40,624 nucleotides of DNA from Elysia marginata (taxonomy: Eukaryota > Mollusca > Gastropoda > Plakobranchidae): NCBI GenBank assembly GCA_019649035.1, contig BMAT01012098.1, positions 25,504 through 66,127 on the forward strand, given 5' to 3'. Made by a program: the position numbers and the translations under genes. The notes below the pieces were generated by a model. The model saw nothing but the letters and a program-made list of their open reading frames with translations, did no database searches and was not told the DNA's origin. Positions 1 to 11,960 of the stretch are shown here, piece after piece (position 1 is the stretch's first letter; each line of letters opens with the position of its first letter).

Positions 1-147
1 GTGCTTGGAATGCAGGAGGGAATAACAGGACCTGCAGTATTCGATCATCCTTGTGCCGGGTCCTCTCATCATCCAGTTTACGTCATGGGTTGCCAGGACA
101 GATCTATGTATAGACAAGCCTGGGTGTTTTATATTCTAGACCGGTAG
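1..147 (+). CDS. possible 3' end of a coding exon, cut by the window start
   Basis: Frame 1 is open from the first base to a TAG at 145-147, giving 48 residues of mixed composition (for example GITGPAVFDHPCAG and VYVMGCQDRSMYRQAW) with no low-complexity bias. This contrasts with most open frames in the window, which come from microsatellites. The first in-frame ATG is at 10, so a start inside the window is possible, but the frame also runs off the left edge and could be a terminal exon. I do not recognise the family. An open stretch of this length can arise by chance, so the call is weak. Confidence 0.25.
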   Translation: MLGMQEGITGPAVFDHPCAGSSHHPVYVMGCQDRSMYRQAWVFYILDR

Positions 148-916
148 AAAAGTTTATTTTGGTCGGGGAGCCGGTGCGTGACATCCTGTTAAGTTCTGGC
201 TCTGTAAAGTGAAGCACGGAACTACGCCACCAGGATTGTTCGTTTTCGTTTTCTTTTTGCTCGGTGGAAAATTCGTGTTTTTAGATTGACCAAGGCAGTG
301 TTTGAAACCTTTATTTATTTATATTTTGAGGATAAGTAGGGCTATGAAATTTTTCTTCTACAAATTAAGATTATTGGTAAGTTACTTCTCAGTTGTAGAA
401 AGTGATAGTTATTTCTTATGTTTTACTCGAGAACATAGTGTACAACTTTTCGATTAATATATAAAGGAGGGTGTCTCCATCCGTTCTATCAGTTATCTTA
501 TACCAATATGTAGACCAGATTATTAAAACCAGTTGTTTAATTAATTAAATAGGAATTTAGATAATATAAATGAGGTTGAGATTAAGTTACACTAAAAGAA
601 TCATATGACGAGAGACATGCTTTTTTTGACATTGTTTCATAACTATTTTCTTCAGTTATTTCTTTTAACTTTTTTGATTTTCGGTTTCAGCATTTTATAC
701 ACAGGAAAAGAAGAGCATTGCTTATGTAGAATGCATTGTTTTAACATTCGAATGCATTTCGTCTTAAAGTTTACCTTGCTCTATCTTTTTAATTGTTTTT
801 AAATACTTTTACTTTAAAAGATTAATGTTTTTCGAATTCTATTTCTTTACAATACAGTTCCGTTAGTCTATAACGCATCGGTTTCAATCTTCCTAGTTTT
901 AGATCGACTCAAAACT
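148..916. other. unannotated AT-rich sequence
   Basis: No coding, RNA or mobile-element signal was recognised. A 65-codon open frame at 605-802 is Phe/Leu-rich, has no recognisable motif and is typical of T-rich noncoding DNA. Confidence 0.6.
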
Positions 917-931
917 AACTCACTCACTCAC

Positions 932-980
<49 letters not shown>

Positions 981-1036
981 TTATCTGTCTATTAATCTAT
1001 CTATCTATTTCTCTATTTCTATCTCTATCTATCTCT
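917..1036. repeat. compound (ACTC)n-(CT)n-(CTAT)n microsatellite
   Basis: A tetranucleotide CTCA run passes into a long CT dinucleotide run and then degenerate CTAT/CTCTAT units, all pyrimidine on the plus strand. Confidence 0.95.
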
Positions 1037-2936
1037 TTCACATCAGCTCATACATGCAAAGAATAGCTAACAGTCCTAAAAAACCGCCTTCTCTGTGTGG
1101 AAGCATAGTTTCTATCTATCTTTTTACCCCTTGCAATTTTCCCATATTTTTTAGTAAAAGGAAGGGTATCAAATCTCTTTTAAAATCTCACAAAAAAAAT
1201 AAGTGAACATTAAACATTTAAAGGTGCAATGAAAAAATGGAATCAATCTTCTTCCTCAGGAAATGAGAAAAACGGTTGCCTCAACATTGCACATACAGCG
1301 TGTTTTAAAAATTGTATTTTTTTCCTAATCACTAATTACCTTTTTCACCATTTTCAAACGTGCGCCGTTTACAATCAATTAAGAAACTTTATGCAACATA
1401 CAAACTTTTATTTCAATTGGCAAATTAAATTAATTTTAACCAAGATATCGAGGTCGATAAAAAGATTGGAAGACAACCGCGGAAGAGTTCTTAACCAATT
1501 CGGTTCTCAAAGAATCTGATCGATTTTGCGTTTGGTTTGGGATGTACGCCAGAGGGCGCACGACCTGGCCTATGTAGCTTACACCTGTAAGACAGGATTT
1601 TTCAAAGATTTGGCCAGTAGTTTTCTATCTTTACTGCGTCATCATGTATGCTCTGTGTTTATAATCATCAAGCAATTTAATCAGCAAAATTTTGTACTTG
1701 TTAGCGGCTTTTATGTAGTTCTAATGCCTCTGTTTTATAATCTCGAGACATTTTCTATAGGCAAAGTAAAAACTTAACGAATCGTGAGATCGTGCAAACT
1801 GTATTAAGCAACTTAGCATTATTGTTTTTCGTTAAAAATCAAATCAGACTTCGGAGAAGTTAAATCGTTTCGTACATTTCCTCTGTTTTGTGCACTGTGA
1901 AATGCATCGATCTTTCATTTTGTAGTTGATTGGAATTTGTCCTTTCATACTTATGATTGAGATATTTGCTTTCCTTCAATATCCATTACGTAGTAAACAG
2001 TGCGGTGCACAGTATTAAAAATGGAGAAAACAGAATTGGGTAAAACTTAGTTAAGCTTTGCAAAATGACACTGAGAGAGGAATGGGTTGTTCAGATCTAA
2101 CTGAAGAAATAAAATACAGGAAAATGATTATGCTAGTGAGCCCGAACGAGGCAAGGCGGTGGACACGACTTGCACTATTTTAACTCTTTTAAATTCCGTT
2201 TTAAGAGTAAAACAAGACAGACTATTAGCTGCCTCTTTTTGTGTTGCTAGAGTCTAGTCTAGTTTCCACAGAGCAAGACAAAAACTATTTTTCAGCTAGA
2301 CGTGTTGTTTTTCATGTATGTGTGAAATACATAAAAGGAATAGTGCTTTTAAGACCACATGTGCCTGATTGATTTGATTGATTTGATAAGTTAAGGTATT
2401 TTATCTAAAATACAAATACACGCAGTTAAAGTTACAAGCCAACTTGCTCCTTCTACGAACGGGGAAAATGATATCAAATCATTTCTCATTCAAAACTCAT
2501 GTTTAGTGTACAAAAAAATTTCCTTTATATGAGGTTTTAGTTACAAGCCATGTTAGAAAGTTCAAAATAAATTATGCTAATCATAGCTTAGAACTTTCGC
2601 AACCAAGGTCTACATGCAGTTTTTGTACATCTCTTTAAAGATAATAAGTAGCACCTAAATGATTATAAGCTTATCTAAGCTTAGATCTATTACTTCAAGA
2701 TTATGTAGAGAGTAATTTCAACTTAGCACTGCCGAGGCGGAGGAATGTAATGTTTTACCTCAGTATAGGCTAGACCTAGATTAAGCTTCCAAGCCTAGAT
2801 CTACATTCAGATCGTTACGGTTACAGCGAATATTCAGGGCTTTTTACAAACTTCCTTTTAAATAGTTAATTTCAAAGAAAAGTTTCTCTAAAATTTCAAG
2901 AACATCCTAAGAACCAATCGAGATCTAGCCACTATT
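1037..2936. other. unannotated AT-rich sequence
   Basis: Two adjacent open frames (1229-1519 and 1526-1777) have mixed composition but no recognisable domain and no convincing splice or start context. A short TTGA repeat lies near 2367-2388. AGATCT/CTAG-like motifs occur near 2255 and 2770-2805. Nothing else was recognised. Confidence 0.55.
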
Positions 2937-2937
2937 A

Positions 2938-3003
2938 CTCTACTGCTACTGCTACTGCTGCTACCACTACTGCTACTACTATTACTACTACTACTAATAC
3001 TAC

Positions 3004-3042
<39 letters not shown>

Positions 3043-3080
3043 TACTACTACTACTACAGCTACTACTACTGCTGCTACTA
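2938..3080. repeat. (TAC/CTG)n trinucleotide microsatellite
   Basis: About 140 bases of ACT units with interspersed GCT, ACC and AAT variants. The variants suggest an old, interrupted array. Confidence 0.95.
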
Positions 3081-3616
3081 TTTTCTAGTATTTCACGTAG
3101 GCCTATAGTAATTGGTTTTTGAAGTCGATGAATTTATATTTACGTGAGTGGGGAGGTGAAGGTGAAGTACTGAAGGTCGGTTTCGAGGTTCAATACCAAG
3201 TAGAAAACTCATCCATTTCCAGTGCGATCCCATCACGCAAAGTGAAGGCAGTCACCAGTCACCTGTCCAGAGCAGGTTCCTTCTCATCTATAATCATGAC
3301 AGGAATTAGGTGTAAGATGGCATGGTATTAGCGGTCCAGGACCGGCGAAGCTGACAACCGATCGGCTTACTTTTACAGGACAACTAAAACCTGTCATTTT
3401 GCTTGTAACAATTTTGCTCAAAAGAGTCAAGATAGGACTTATGGAAAAAATTTCAACTGCGCATGACATCGACCGATAACTTTTGTCAGTTATTTAAAGA
3501 TGTTTTGGTTGAATAATATCCCTAAAGAAAACAAATTATTATGAGTAAGAGTGTGAGCTTTTATACTTGATTTTTCAACTGTAAAATATGACAAGTGAAT
3601 TTTAGCTAAAACTACA

Positions 3617-3620
3617 CCTG

Positions 3621-3659
<39 letters not shown>

Positions 3660-3878
3660 ATACTACTGCATTCCTCCTGCTCCTCCTCCTCCTACTGCTG
3701 CTACTACTATTACTATTACTACTACCACCACTACTAATACTACTTCTTCTATTACTCCTACTACTACTACTACTTCTGATGCTGCTGTTTCTGCTGCAAT
3801 TACTACTATCTATTACTACTACTTCCACTACTATTACTACTACTACTACTACTGCTACTACTACTACTACTACTACTT

Positions 3879-3941
<63 letters not shown>

Positions 3942-4026
3942 TTACTACTACTACTACGTCTACTACTAGTACTACTACCACTACTACTGCTACTACTTCT
4001 GATGCTGCTGTTTCTGCTGCAACTAC

Positions 4027-4079
<53 letters not shown>

Positions 4080-4092
4080 TATTATTATTACA
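3617..4092. repeat. large compound TAC/CTG/ATT trinucleotide array
   Basis: Nearly 480 bases of trinucleotide units: TAC with CTG/CTC/TTC interruptions, then a pure TAC core near 3875-3940, then a uniform ATT run near 4028-4090. The segment reading TTCTGATGCTGCTGTTTCTGC occurs twice (about 3775 and 3998), so part of the array was duplicated as a higher-order unit. The long poly-Thr and poly-Val open frames here are products of the repeat and are not annotated as genes. Confidence 0.95.
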
Positions 4093-5350
4093 ACTAATGT
4101 TACTACGACTACCTTTACTTAATGCAAACTCCTAGTTCCTTTCATTCTTTTTCTGAGTTTGTGGTGAGAGCAATTTACTTTTTTATTGCATCTTTTTTAC
4201 TCAAAAGAGATGATTAAATGCAATGTATTAAGGGTTGGTGGTAAAGTCAAACATCTAGTTATCTTAGTATTTCTTTGCAATAGCTGTAGCTTTTTTCGAT
4301 GAGGTGCCATGAGAAAAGGTTCGCATTTCTTTCTTTTTATTTAACGTGTAGAATGAAGAACACATTTGTAAATTAAAAGAGCTGTCCTGAAATGGCCAGG
4401 CAGATCGATGTAAAGTGTTGGGTTTAACTAAAATGTCTTTGTTGACTATTTAATTTCTTGTTATAAGAATGTGAGAATAGGCATTGAGATCAACGACATA
4501 AAGCCTGCGGAAAGACTATAAAAGCAAATGAAAAATTCCATACTTACATTGTTGGCGGACACAAACAAGGTTGATCTAAGTGATAAATTAAATTAAGTGA
4601 AAATGGTTGCCAGATTGTTTGGGGGCGGGGGTGCGAAGGGGCGCTGAAACAGGACATCTTTGTAGAATAAAAGAATTGCGATGTTATAGATGAGACGTTC
4701 AAACTGATGATGAATCTGATAGTATGACAGCTAGAAGGCAAACTCTAATGATAAGAGCCACTATTGTGCTACTTTGCTAGAACTTTTAATATTTTCCTAT
4801 AAACTATTGTATCTGTAACTTTTGTAAGTATATTACAACTATTGTAAGACGCATTTCAAGTCGTATTTTTGGGAAGTTTAACAGAAAAAACATTCAGACC
4901 CAGGACACTGACTCTTAATTCTCTTGAGAGTAACAGTGTTTTTGTTGCATTTCTTTTTATGGTGAAAGTTTTGTATTCGGCCACTTGTTCTAGCATAGTT
5001 TTATTTTGATATGGTGCTTTTTTTTTACAAGTTTACTCCCAGCGGCATACAGAATTAATTTTAGGCACAGGTTTCGTTGAGAAACTCATGAGCAACGTTT
5101 TGACTTTTTTTTTTATTATCAGCCAGATATAGCCTAGATTGTGTTTAACTTTATATCCGCTTTGAACATATTGATAGACCCATATTTGCAAAACCTGAAG
5201 TACAACAATTAAGATGAATAAAAGAATTTGATATTGTTATAGGTGTGTTAGCATTAAACGCTCAAAGAAAAAAATACTGAACTTCTCGTCGCCTATTCTG
5301 GCCTGAGAAGTGGTTCTTTCCAAGCATCTCAAGAATAAAGGGCGATCACT
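4093..5350. other. unannotated sequence
   Basis: No recognisable coding or element signal. AT-rich with several oligo-T runs. It lies upstream of the candidate exon at 5351, so any promoter of that exon would be in its right part, but no TATA or initiator element stands out. Confidence 0.5.
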
Positions 5351-5463
5351 ATGCAGTGTCAGTCTTGCACACAGACAACTAGCATGACAGAGAGTCAACT
5401 GTCTTCTTTACTGGACTTCCCAACCGTTCGATACAGCCTGCTCAGAGATAACGAGTCCGACAT
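5351..5463 (+). CDS. candidate first coding exon with strong splice donor
   Basis: An ATG at 5351 (A at -3; in-frame stop TAA just upstream at 5336-5338) opens a frame of mixed, protein-like composition rich in Ser, Thr, Gln and Leu, including SQLSSLLDFPTVRY and SLLRDNESD. The frame would stop at 5465, but immediately before the stop the sequence reads GACAT/GTAAGT, a full consensus 5' splice site with the break after 5463. A second ATG in the same frame at 5384 also has a purine at -3. Unlike most open frames here it has no repeat bias. I do not recognise the protein and found no matching downstream exon, so it is either the first exon of a gene that continues beyond a long intron, or chance. 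Confidence 0.35.
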
Positions 5464-7182
5464 GTAAGTACCGCTATTACCATGTAATAACGTTACCAGT
5501 CCTTAGTCTAACATTGTTAACTTACTTGATTTAATTTCAACTAAGCTGATGCATTTTCTACAATTACCTGGCCAAAACAAATTATTGTGTGCTCGTTTGC
5601 GAACCCACAGATTTACGTTTTTGCCTCCGTCTGTCTGAAGTACAGTTAGTGCTTCTAAATGTTCGAGGTAAAATTGTCTCTCAACCAGTACGAATGAGTC
5701 TGATGTCGCTGTTTCCACACATTTTTCTGAGTTTCCAAATACAACCAAAAAAAAATCAGTTAAGTGTTTATGTTTTCGGAAAAGATACTACATTTTTTTA
5801 TTCAAGTTATAGAGAAAGTAATGAAAATAAACTTTTAAAAGGAATTTTCTCAAATTACGATTTCCGATATCCGACTCATTTTCACTGGTCGCGAGACAGA
5901 CGATGTCGTAGCTTGTTGTAGAACTTTTTTGAAAACAGTACTATAAACTGTAAGTTTTACAAATGCCTTTCCAAAAATAAAGAACAATAAAAGAACAGTA
6001 TTTTTTTTGCCTTGCTGTGATCGAATTAGAAGTTATAGGTAAGGCGGCTTTTCACATACACACCAGAAATGAACCCATGTATGCATTGATTCTCGCATCA
6101 GGATCACGAAGTGCGTGATAGATCAACGTTAGAGAGAAACGCTACATGATTATAGCTTTCTAGCCAATGCTGCTTTTTTTTTCCTTTTTCTGGCTTCATA
6201 ATGCAATTGAAAATATTATCTTTGTTACATCGATTGTCTTACATTCTTCAAGTTTAGTTAGGTTTAGGACTATACTCTCTTTGAGGTAAACAGTTTCATG
6301 AAAAGGGTCTTGTATTAAGGACTTCAAATACAGAATTGCTACTGACCATAGAGTTAATTTTAAACTTATGATAGGACATGTAGCAAGGCTACTGTTATCT
6401 TCTTAATGTATTTTTATGTTGAACTCATTAACAGTAAGAATTATTTTGAGCTTTGGCATAAGGTTTTCTGGTGTTTATTGCCATGAAATTTTCGTTGCTG
6501 CTTAAAGTCTGTACTGTTAACGTTAAAACAGTTAAAAATGTCAGGGCCTTATTTTTAGTAAAATTTTTACCTTTCCGATTCTTGCCTTTAGTTCACGTGT
6601 GTTTGTGATACGATTTTTCTCTCGCAAAAGTTCTAGTTAATCTTAAGAAGAGCTCTTGTAATACAGGAGTCACAATTTTTGTTAACAAGAGTGGTTTCTT
6701 CTTCAGTGTGTAACTCACAAGGAACGTCATTCAAGACTAAAAATCAGGCTACATCATAGTTTATAAAATGTCTTAACTGTGATTCTTTTAATCAGTGAAA
6801 AGAAAGACCACTCATAGTAGAAAATGCAAGGCGTATTTCCTTTATATTTGGCGCGTCAATTATGGCAAAGCAAAGCAGTTTCGAGGGTGCTGTGACGGAG
6901 ATGTACTTTTAGTTCTAAACCTGTTTCCCATTGAAAACCACTAAGGCCACCATAAAACCATTGACTTATCATTTTTTATACAATTTCATTCGTATCATCC
7001 CATAAAAAAGTTAACCAAGAAGATTTCCAGCATATTTTCATCCCTTCGCAAGTTAAAGACGGTTTCGTTCTCTCAAAAATTATTTCTACATTTGAGGAGA
7101 GTCAATTCAATTGTCACATGACAAGGTTTTAACGAGTTTGGGGTAATTTTTCTTGATGTGTTTTAGAAAAAGTGATAAGTTA
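5464..7182. other. unannotated sequence (possible intron)
   Basis: No coding signal recognised. If the exon at 5351-5463 is real, this is the start of its intron. A short stretch near 5850-5900 resembles one near 14279-14330 and may be a dispersed repeat. Confidence 0.5.
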
Positions 7183-7208
7183 AGTAGTAATAGTAGTAGT
7201 GGTAGTAA

Positions 7209-7301
<93 letters not shown>

Positions 7302-7325
7302 AAGTAGTAGTAGTAGCAGCAGTAT
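7183..7325. repeat. (AGT)n microsatellite
   Basis: About 140 bases of AGT units, nearly pure from about 7211. It creates spurious poly-Ser and poly-Leu frames on the two strands. Confidence 0.97.
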
Positions 7326-7563
7326 TGGCTGTCTTTTTTGTTTCAAAGTTTAAGTTTCTGTCTTGAAGGAACTAGATTGTTAAACTTACTTGACACAGTA
7401 CTGTGTGTATTTGAATTGGATCAGTATGTCTTGCTCTCCCTTGAATGTTTTCCTTATCTTGTATACCCTTGAACAACATCTTTCCACATTTCATCACACT
7501 CTCATCTTAAATAAAGTTTGAGTGCGACTCTTCCCTTTAACTTTTTTCAAACACGAGGAGCAA

Positions 7564-7638
<75 letters not shown>

Positions 7639-7682
7639 ACTACTACTATTACTACTGCTACTACTATTACTACTGCTACTAT
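7564..7682. repeat. (ACT)n-(GCT)n microsatellite
   Basis: A pure ACT run of about 55 bases followed by GCT units and interrupted ACT/ATT/GCT units. It lies 240 bases from the AGT array, with the complementary motif on the plus strand. Confidence 0.97.
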
Positions 7683-7926
7683 TAATTCTTTCGAATACTT
7701 ATCCATGCAAAATTCAAACCGCTTACTGAAAATGCAATGAAATTAAAATATGTCACTTTGATTTTTGCTAGTTATTGTTCAAGAACGAGTAAGGAAAAGT
7801 CAATTTAAGTTAATGTACAAGTACTTTGATCTCATAGACAAGTATAACTGTAATTGTAATCGCTGTAGTATCCTTAAGTTTAGTTCAAGCGCCTGACTTT
7901 GTTAATGATCCTTGTCGCGAGGACGA

Positions 7927-7987
7927 CAATGACGATGATGATGATGATTAGAATAGTAATAATAATAATAACAACAACAACAATTAA

Positions 7988-8022
<35 letters not shown>

Positions 8023-8159
8023 TAATAATGCAATTATTATAATGATAATAATAATTATAGTAATAATGATGATGATAATGGTGATGATAATAATAATAAT
8101 GACGATCTAGATAGTAATGATGATTTCATGATGGGAATTATGAAGGCTATGGAGGTTAC

Positions 8160-8231
<72 letters not shown>

Positions 8232-8252
8232 CATGGTGGTGGTGATGGTGGT
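7927..8252. repeat. compound (GAT)n-(AAT)n-(ATG)n array
   Basis: GAT units at about 7934-7950, AAT/AAC units to about 8100, then a pure ATG run at about 8160-8230 and GGT-type variants. The intervening 8101-8160 is less repetitive. Confidence 0.95.
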
Positions 8253-8899
8253 CAATCCATGAAAATTAGATTATTTCTATCAGTAACATGTATGACCTCT
8301 TTTTTCCTTGACAGATACAGATAAATTAAACGGCAAGACACTTTGCATCAGTGTACTAATTATTGAGCCAAAATGATAATACATTATTGCCCCTAAACAC
8401 CCTCCTCACATATAAACCAAAAGCTGTTTATGCTGAAATTCCCCTCCCCCCAAATAAGCCCATATAAGCCGCATGCCTCTGTGAGCATGTTAGAGAGTGA
8501 GAGCACCCATTAATTCAGTGCGAGCAGTGAGCAGTATCGGCTGATGTGTGACCAGCCGGTTCTAACTCGGTCCGATCAAGGGATCGATAGCGATAGCCGG
8601 GTGATTAGGAATGCACTTACAACTCGGGTACATATAATTAGTAGGTGGTGGGCATTAGAGAAGGAGTACGCCCATGTCGTCCCTGACAAACCCCCACTTA
8701 ATTGAATAATAGTGTTTGTGTGGAAGATACATGCACGCACGGGGAGCGGTAACGGTGGTGCGAAAGAGATAGGGAGGACTGAGGGAAAGGTAAACAGCTT
8801 ACGTGCAAATAATGGTTTACATCAAGTCTGTGAGATGTGATAATGGGGTAAAAGAAGAGTTATCAGAAAAGGATAACTGTTTGAAGCATGGCGTTATTT
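8253..8899. other. unannotated; relatively GC-rich patch at about 8460-8780
   Basis: The part from about 8460 to 8780 is visibly richer in G, C and CpG than its surroundings (for example GCGATAGCCGGG and CCAGCCGGTTC). It shows no open frame or family I recognise. It could be a regulatory region or an old repeat. Confidence 0.4.
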
Positions 8900-8923
8900 G
8901 ACAGACAGACAGACAGACAGACC
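8900..8923. repeat. (ACAG)n microsatellite
   Basis: About six units of GACA/ACAG. Confidence 0.9.
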
Positions 8924-9225
8924 GACAAATTTGTAAAATCTATATGAAAGCACAATACCTACATGCATACTTGTAGACTTGAATAAAATTATAAATACAC
9001 AAATAGTGAAATATCATATTGATAGGTACATTCCTTACCTACCATAACATTTGTAAGCTGTCATAAGAATAATTTTAAAAACCAGAAAGACAAATATGAT
9101 AATAGAAAAATAGAAAACAAGTGAAAGGGGCTTTCGGTTAGGGATTGGTGGGGCGTGAAAGGGAGCGAGATGGAAGAAAGGATAAATGGGAAGTTACCCT
9201 GCCCAGCGCAATCGATGAGAGTAGT

Positions 9226-9473
9226 GATTTCTCTTTCTTTATCTTTCCCTGCCAGCTCTATCTTTTTCTATCTCTCTCTTTTTACCTGTCCACTCTCTCA
9301 CTTTCTCTTTCCCTTTTTTTCACTCTTTCCCGTTCTTTTTTTTCTCTTTATGCTCTCTCCCGCTGTATGAGTTTTATCCCCGTGCTCTTAATCCTTTTCA
9401 CTCTCTCTTCTTCTCCATCTCTCTTTCTTAGTTTCTCTCTCCCCCTCTCTATCACCCTCTCTCCATTTCTGTA
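9226..9473. repeat. CT-rich low-complexity tract
   Basis: Roughly 250 bases of degenerate CTCT/CTTT units on the plus strand. The Ser/Leu/Phe-rich frames here come from the repeat. Confidence 0.85.
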
Positions 9474-9597
9474 TTAGCGTCATTGATTGAAGTAAGTGTC
9501 ATATGCCTTAATCGAAAACTGTTTGTAGAGTGGGCATTTAATTTCTTCTCAAGCGCGACTAAACCTGGACGGAGAAAAAGAGGATGAAAACTAAGAC

Positions 9598-9800
9598 ATC
9601 CATGGTGGTCTGATGGTAGACACTCGCCTTTTAGACCGAGAGATCCGAAGTTCGAGCTTTGGCTGTACAGGTTGGCATTTACTTCTTGGGAGTCTCTTTA
9701 TACGCATTAATTTTTCTCGCCTCAAGCATATTAGTCTATGGGCAGTCAAAGATTTTATCTACAGAGCTCTGCGCTTTAAGTGCTGTTTTTTCTTTTGAGT
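9598..9800 (+). mobile_element. tRNA-Lys-like SINE, plus strand
   Basis: The head, at about 9600-9670, reads like a tRNA. There is an A-box-like TGGTCTGATGG, an anticodon-arm-like segment with CTTTTAG in the loop (TTT anticodon, Lys-like), and a B-box-like GTTCGAGCT flanked by pairing CCGAA/TTTGG arms. The acceptor stem does not close and no intact tRNA can be drawn, so this is a tRNA-derived element or pseudogene rather than a working tRNA. The right boundary is a guess. The following sequence to about 9800 ends in a T-rich stretch. Confidence 0.5.
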
Positions 9801-10407
9801 TGAGAGGATAATTAGGTTGTTATTGTTTGCTTGTCTAGGAACCCATGTAGATCTCTGGGAGCATTTTAGTGGATTAGAGACTATTTAAAAAGGCGTTCCA
9901 CACCTTCAAATCTAGACTTGATTAATAAAGATTCTAATGATTTGGTAGAGTTCTGGGCTGAAAAGTCCACTAATTGATAACAAGTGTATTTACTTTGTTT
10001 TTAAAAAGCTTTAGAGGAGCTTTATTGAACGAAAATGTGGGCTGATTGTTTGTTCCTAGATGTCTCGCACTAATGAAAATCAAACGGATGTGATGATTTC
10101 AACATAACATGGAGTTGATATTTTAAACAATGTATTTTTTTTTACTGAGCTCCCAAACATTGAAGCTGAATGACACTACTAGTATTTCGTGGGAGGATAT
10201 TAGAAAGTCGGTTGCCTTAAAATTAAGGGAAATAGAGGAAATAATACACGTTTAACAAGGGTTTTTTAAAATTTGAAATTCCTACATCCCGTCTCATCTG
10301 AACAGGTTGCAAACATATGAAAAGTTTGGTTATTGAATCAATATCTTTTTTTTTGTATGTCCTTTAAGTCCTTCATCAATTGCAGTCAAATAATGACAAT
10401 TGCGCAA

Positions 10408-10408
<1 letters not shown>
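9801..10408. other. unannotated AT-rich sequence
   Basis: No recognisable feature. Confidence 0.5.

Positions 10409-10452
<44 letters not shown>
10409..10452. repeat. (CT)n microsatellite
   Basis: About 44 bases of CT with one CCC interruption, directly followed by T-rich sequence and the assembly gap. Confidence 0.95.
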
Positions 10453-10455
<3 letters not shown>

Positions 10456-10529
10456 TCAGAAAAAAAAAATAATAATTCTCTATATGCTTCGTCCTCATAA
10501 AACACCACCAGATTTTTCTTTTTTTTCTC

Positions 10530-10655
10530 NNNNNNNNNNNNNNNNNNNNNNNNNNNNNNNNNNNNNNNNNNNNNNNNNNNNNNNNNNNNNNNNNNNNNNN
10601 NNNNNNNNNNNNNNNNNNNNNNNNNNNNNNNNNNNNNNNNNNNNNNNNNNNNNNN
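10530..10655. other. assembly gap (126 N)
   Basis: Unresolved bases. The left side is oligo-T/CT sequence and the right side is unrelated CpG-containing sequence, so the gap may hide a repeat or join non-adjacent contigs. Confidence 1.
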
Positions 10656-11545
10656 CGTACGCGTAGTGAGACACGGTGCGTGTGCTAAAGGTCTCTAGTC
10701 TCGAGGATGCTCCCCGTGCCATGATGTAGGGATCATGCGAGGGCAAGAGTTATTAAAAGTTTGGGAAAGAAAACAAAAAACAAAAAAGCACATGAAAGGA
10801 AGGAACCGTGTATTTTCTTCAAGAAGAATAATTTGAAGGCTCACACGGTTTCTCTTACGATCCGTCTGAATCAGTCACAGGACGGGGGTTTTTCCCCAAC
10901 GTGGAACGATTACAAAAAGAATCCGTATACTATGCAAGGGAACATGCTTTTAATGATAGGGAAACCGGAAATTCCGATCTCCAGACTTTTAATTAATATA
11001 AGCAGTATTTGCGCGTAATCTCTTGAAGTTTAAAAATGGCACTAGAGAAAAGGACTTTTTTTTACATTGTGGTGTCACGGGTTATTAGAAATTGCATCCG
11101 TTAAAGTCATAAATTGATAACTGGGGAACATGACCATTCCGTATTTACGATACCCTAATATCAAGAGGGCATCAAATTATAACATACATTATAATACGTA
11201 GTTGAAATTAGTGACCCAAAAATGATGATACGCCAGAACTTATGGCAGCTCTTCATTCATAGCAATAACTGTTTTTTTTTTACAGCGCGCATTCCCACAG
11301 GGCTTTAAACTGCTTACAAATAGATGTACAAACATCATTGATTGTTTCTCAGCACGATTCTGCAATGAATCGAAGATCATGTGATGTAGATAGATGAGGA
11401 AGAGAGTTTATTGAACACAATTCCGTGCCCCCGCCTGCCGCGATGGGTGGAGTAGTCATTCACGTCCAGAGGTTGGATAAAATGTGAATGCTTAAAAGGA
11501 TGGGGGAGGGGGACAGAGTTGTTATTAGAGCATCTTTTTTTTTGG
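10656..11545. other. unannotated sequence after the gap
   Basis: The first 90 bases are GC- and CpG-richer. An 85-codon frame at 10761-11018 has mixed composition but no motif I recognise. Confidence 0.45.
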
Positions 11546-11960
11546 AGAAAACAATAGAGAGAAAAATGAGATACAGATAGGCAGGTGGAGAGAGAAGGAA
11601 AAAGAAAGCAAGAGAATAAGATTAAGGAAGTATAGATAGACAGACCGAGGAGGAAAGAGGAAAAATGAAAACACAGATTTAGACACGAAAAACAAATAAA
11701 ACAATACTAAAACCTAGACATATCAATTCACAGAGAGACAGGGCAGTAACAAGTAGGTAGATAGTTAAACGTATATAAAAATAAAAAGAAGTTTGGTCGA
11801 AACTAAAAGAAAGAGACTTAGAAGAAAAAAAAGAGAGGGAAGGGGATATTAGGAATTAGGGTAAGTCCTGGGAGAGAGGATGGCAGGCATATAGGGAATC
11901 AAGGAGAACTAAGAAAGATGGGAAAGGAAATATAACGATAGGTGGAGTATTGGGGGTCGA
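11546..11960. repeat. purine-rich (GA-biased) tract
   Basis: About 400 bases with a strong A/G bias on the plus strand, made of degenerate AGAGAAA, GATAGA and GGAAAG units without a fixed period. Confidence 0.7.

Noticed and set aside
3490..4135. Long frames of poly-Val (minus) and poly-Thr/Ile (plus)
   Set aside because: They are direct translations of the TAC/ATT microsatellite, present on both strands, with no non-repetitive domain.
7107..7740. Poly-Leu, poly-Ser, poly-Thr and poly-Val frames
   Set aside because: Translations of AGT and ACT arrays.
9600..9670. Functional tRNA-Lys gene
   Set aside because: The acceptor stem does not pair and the arms are degenerate, so a SINE head or pseudogene fits better.
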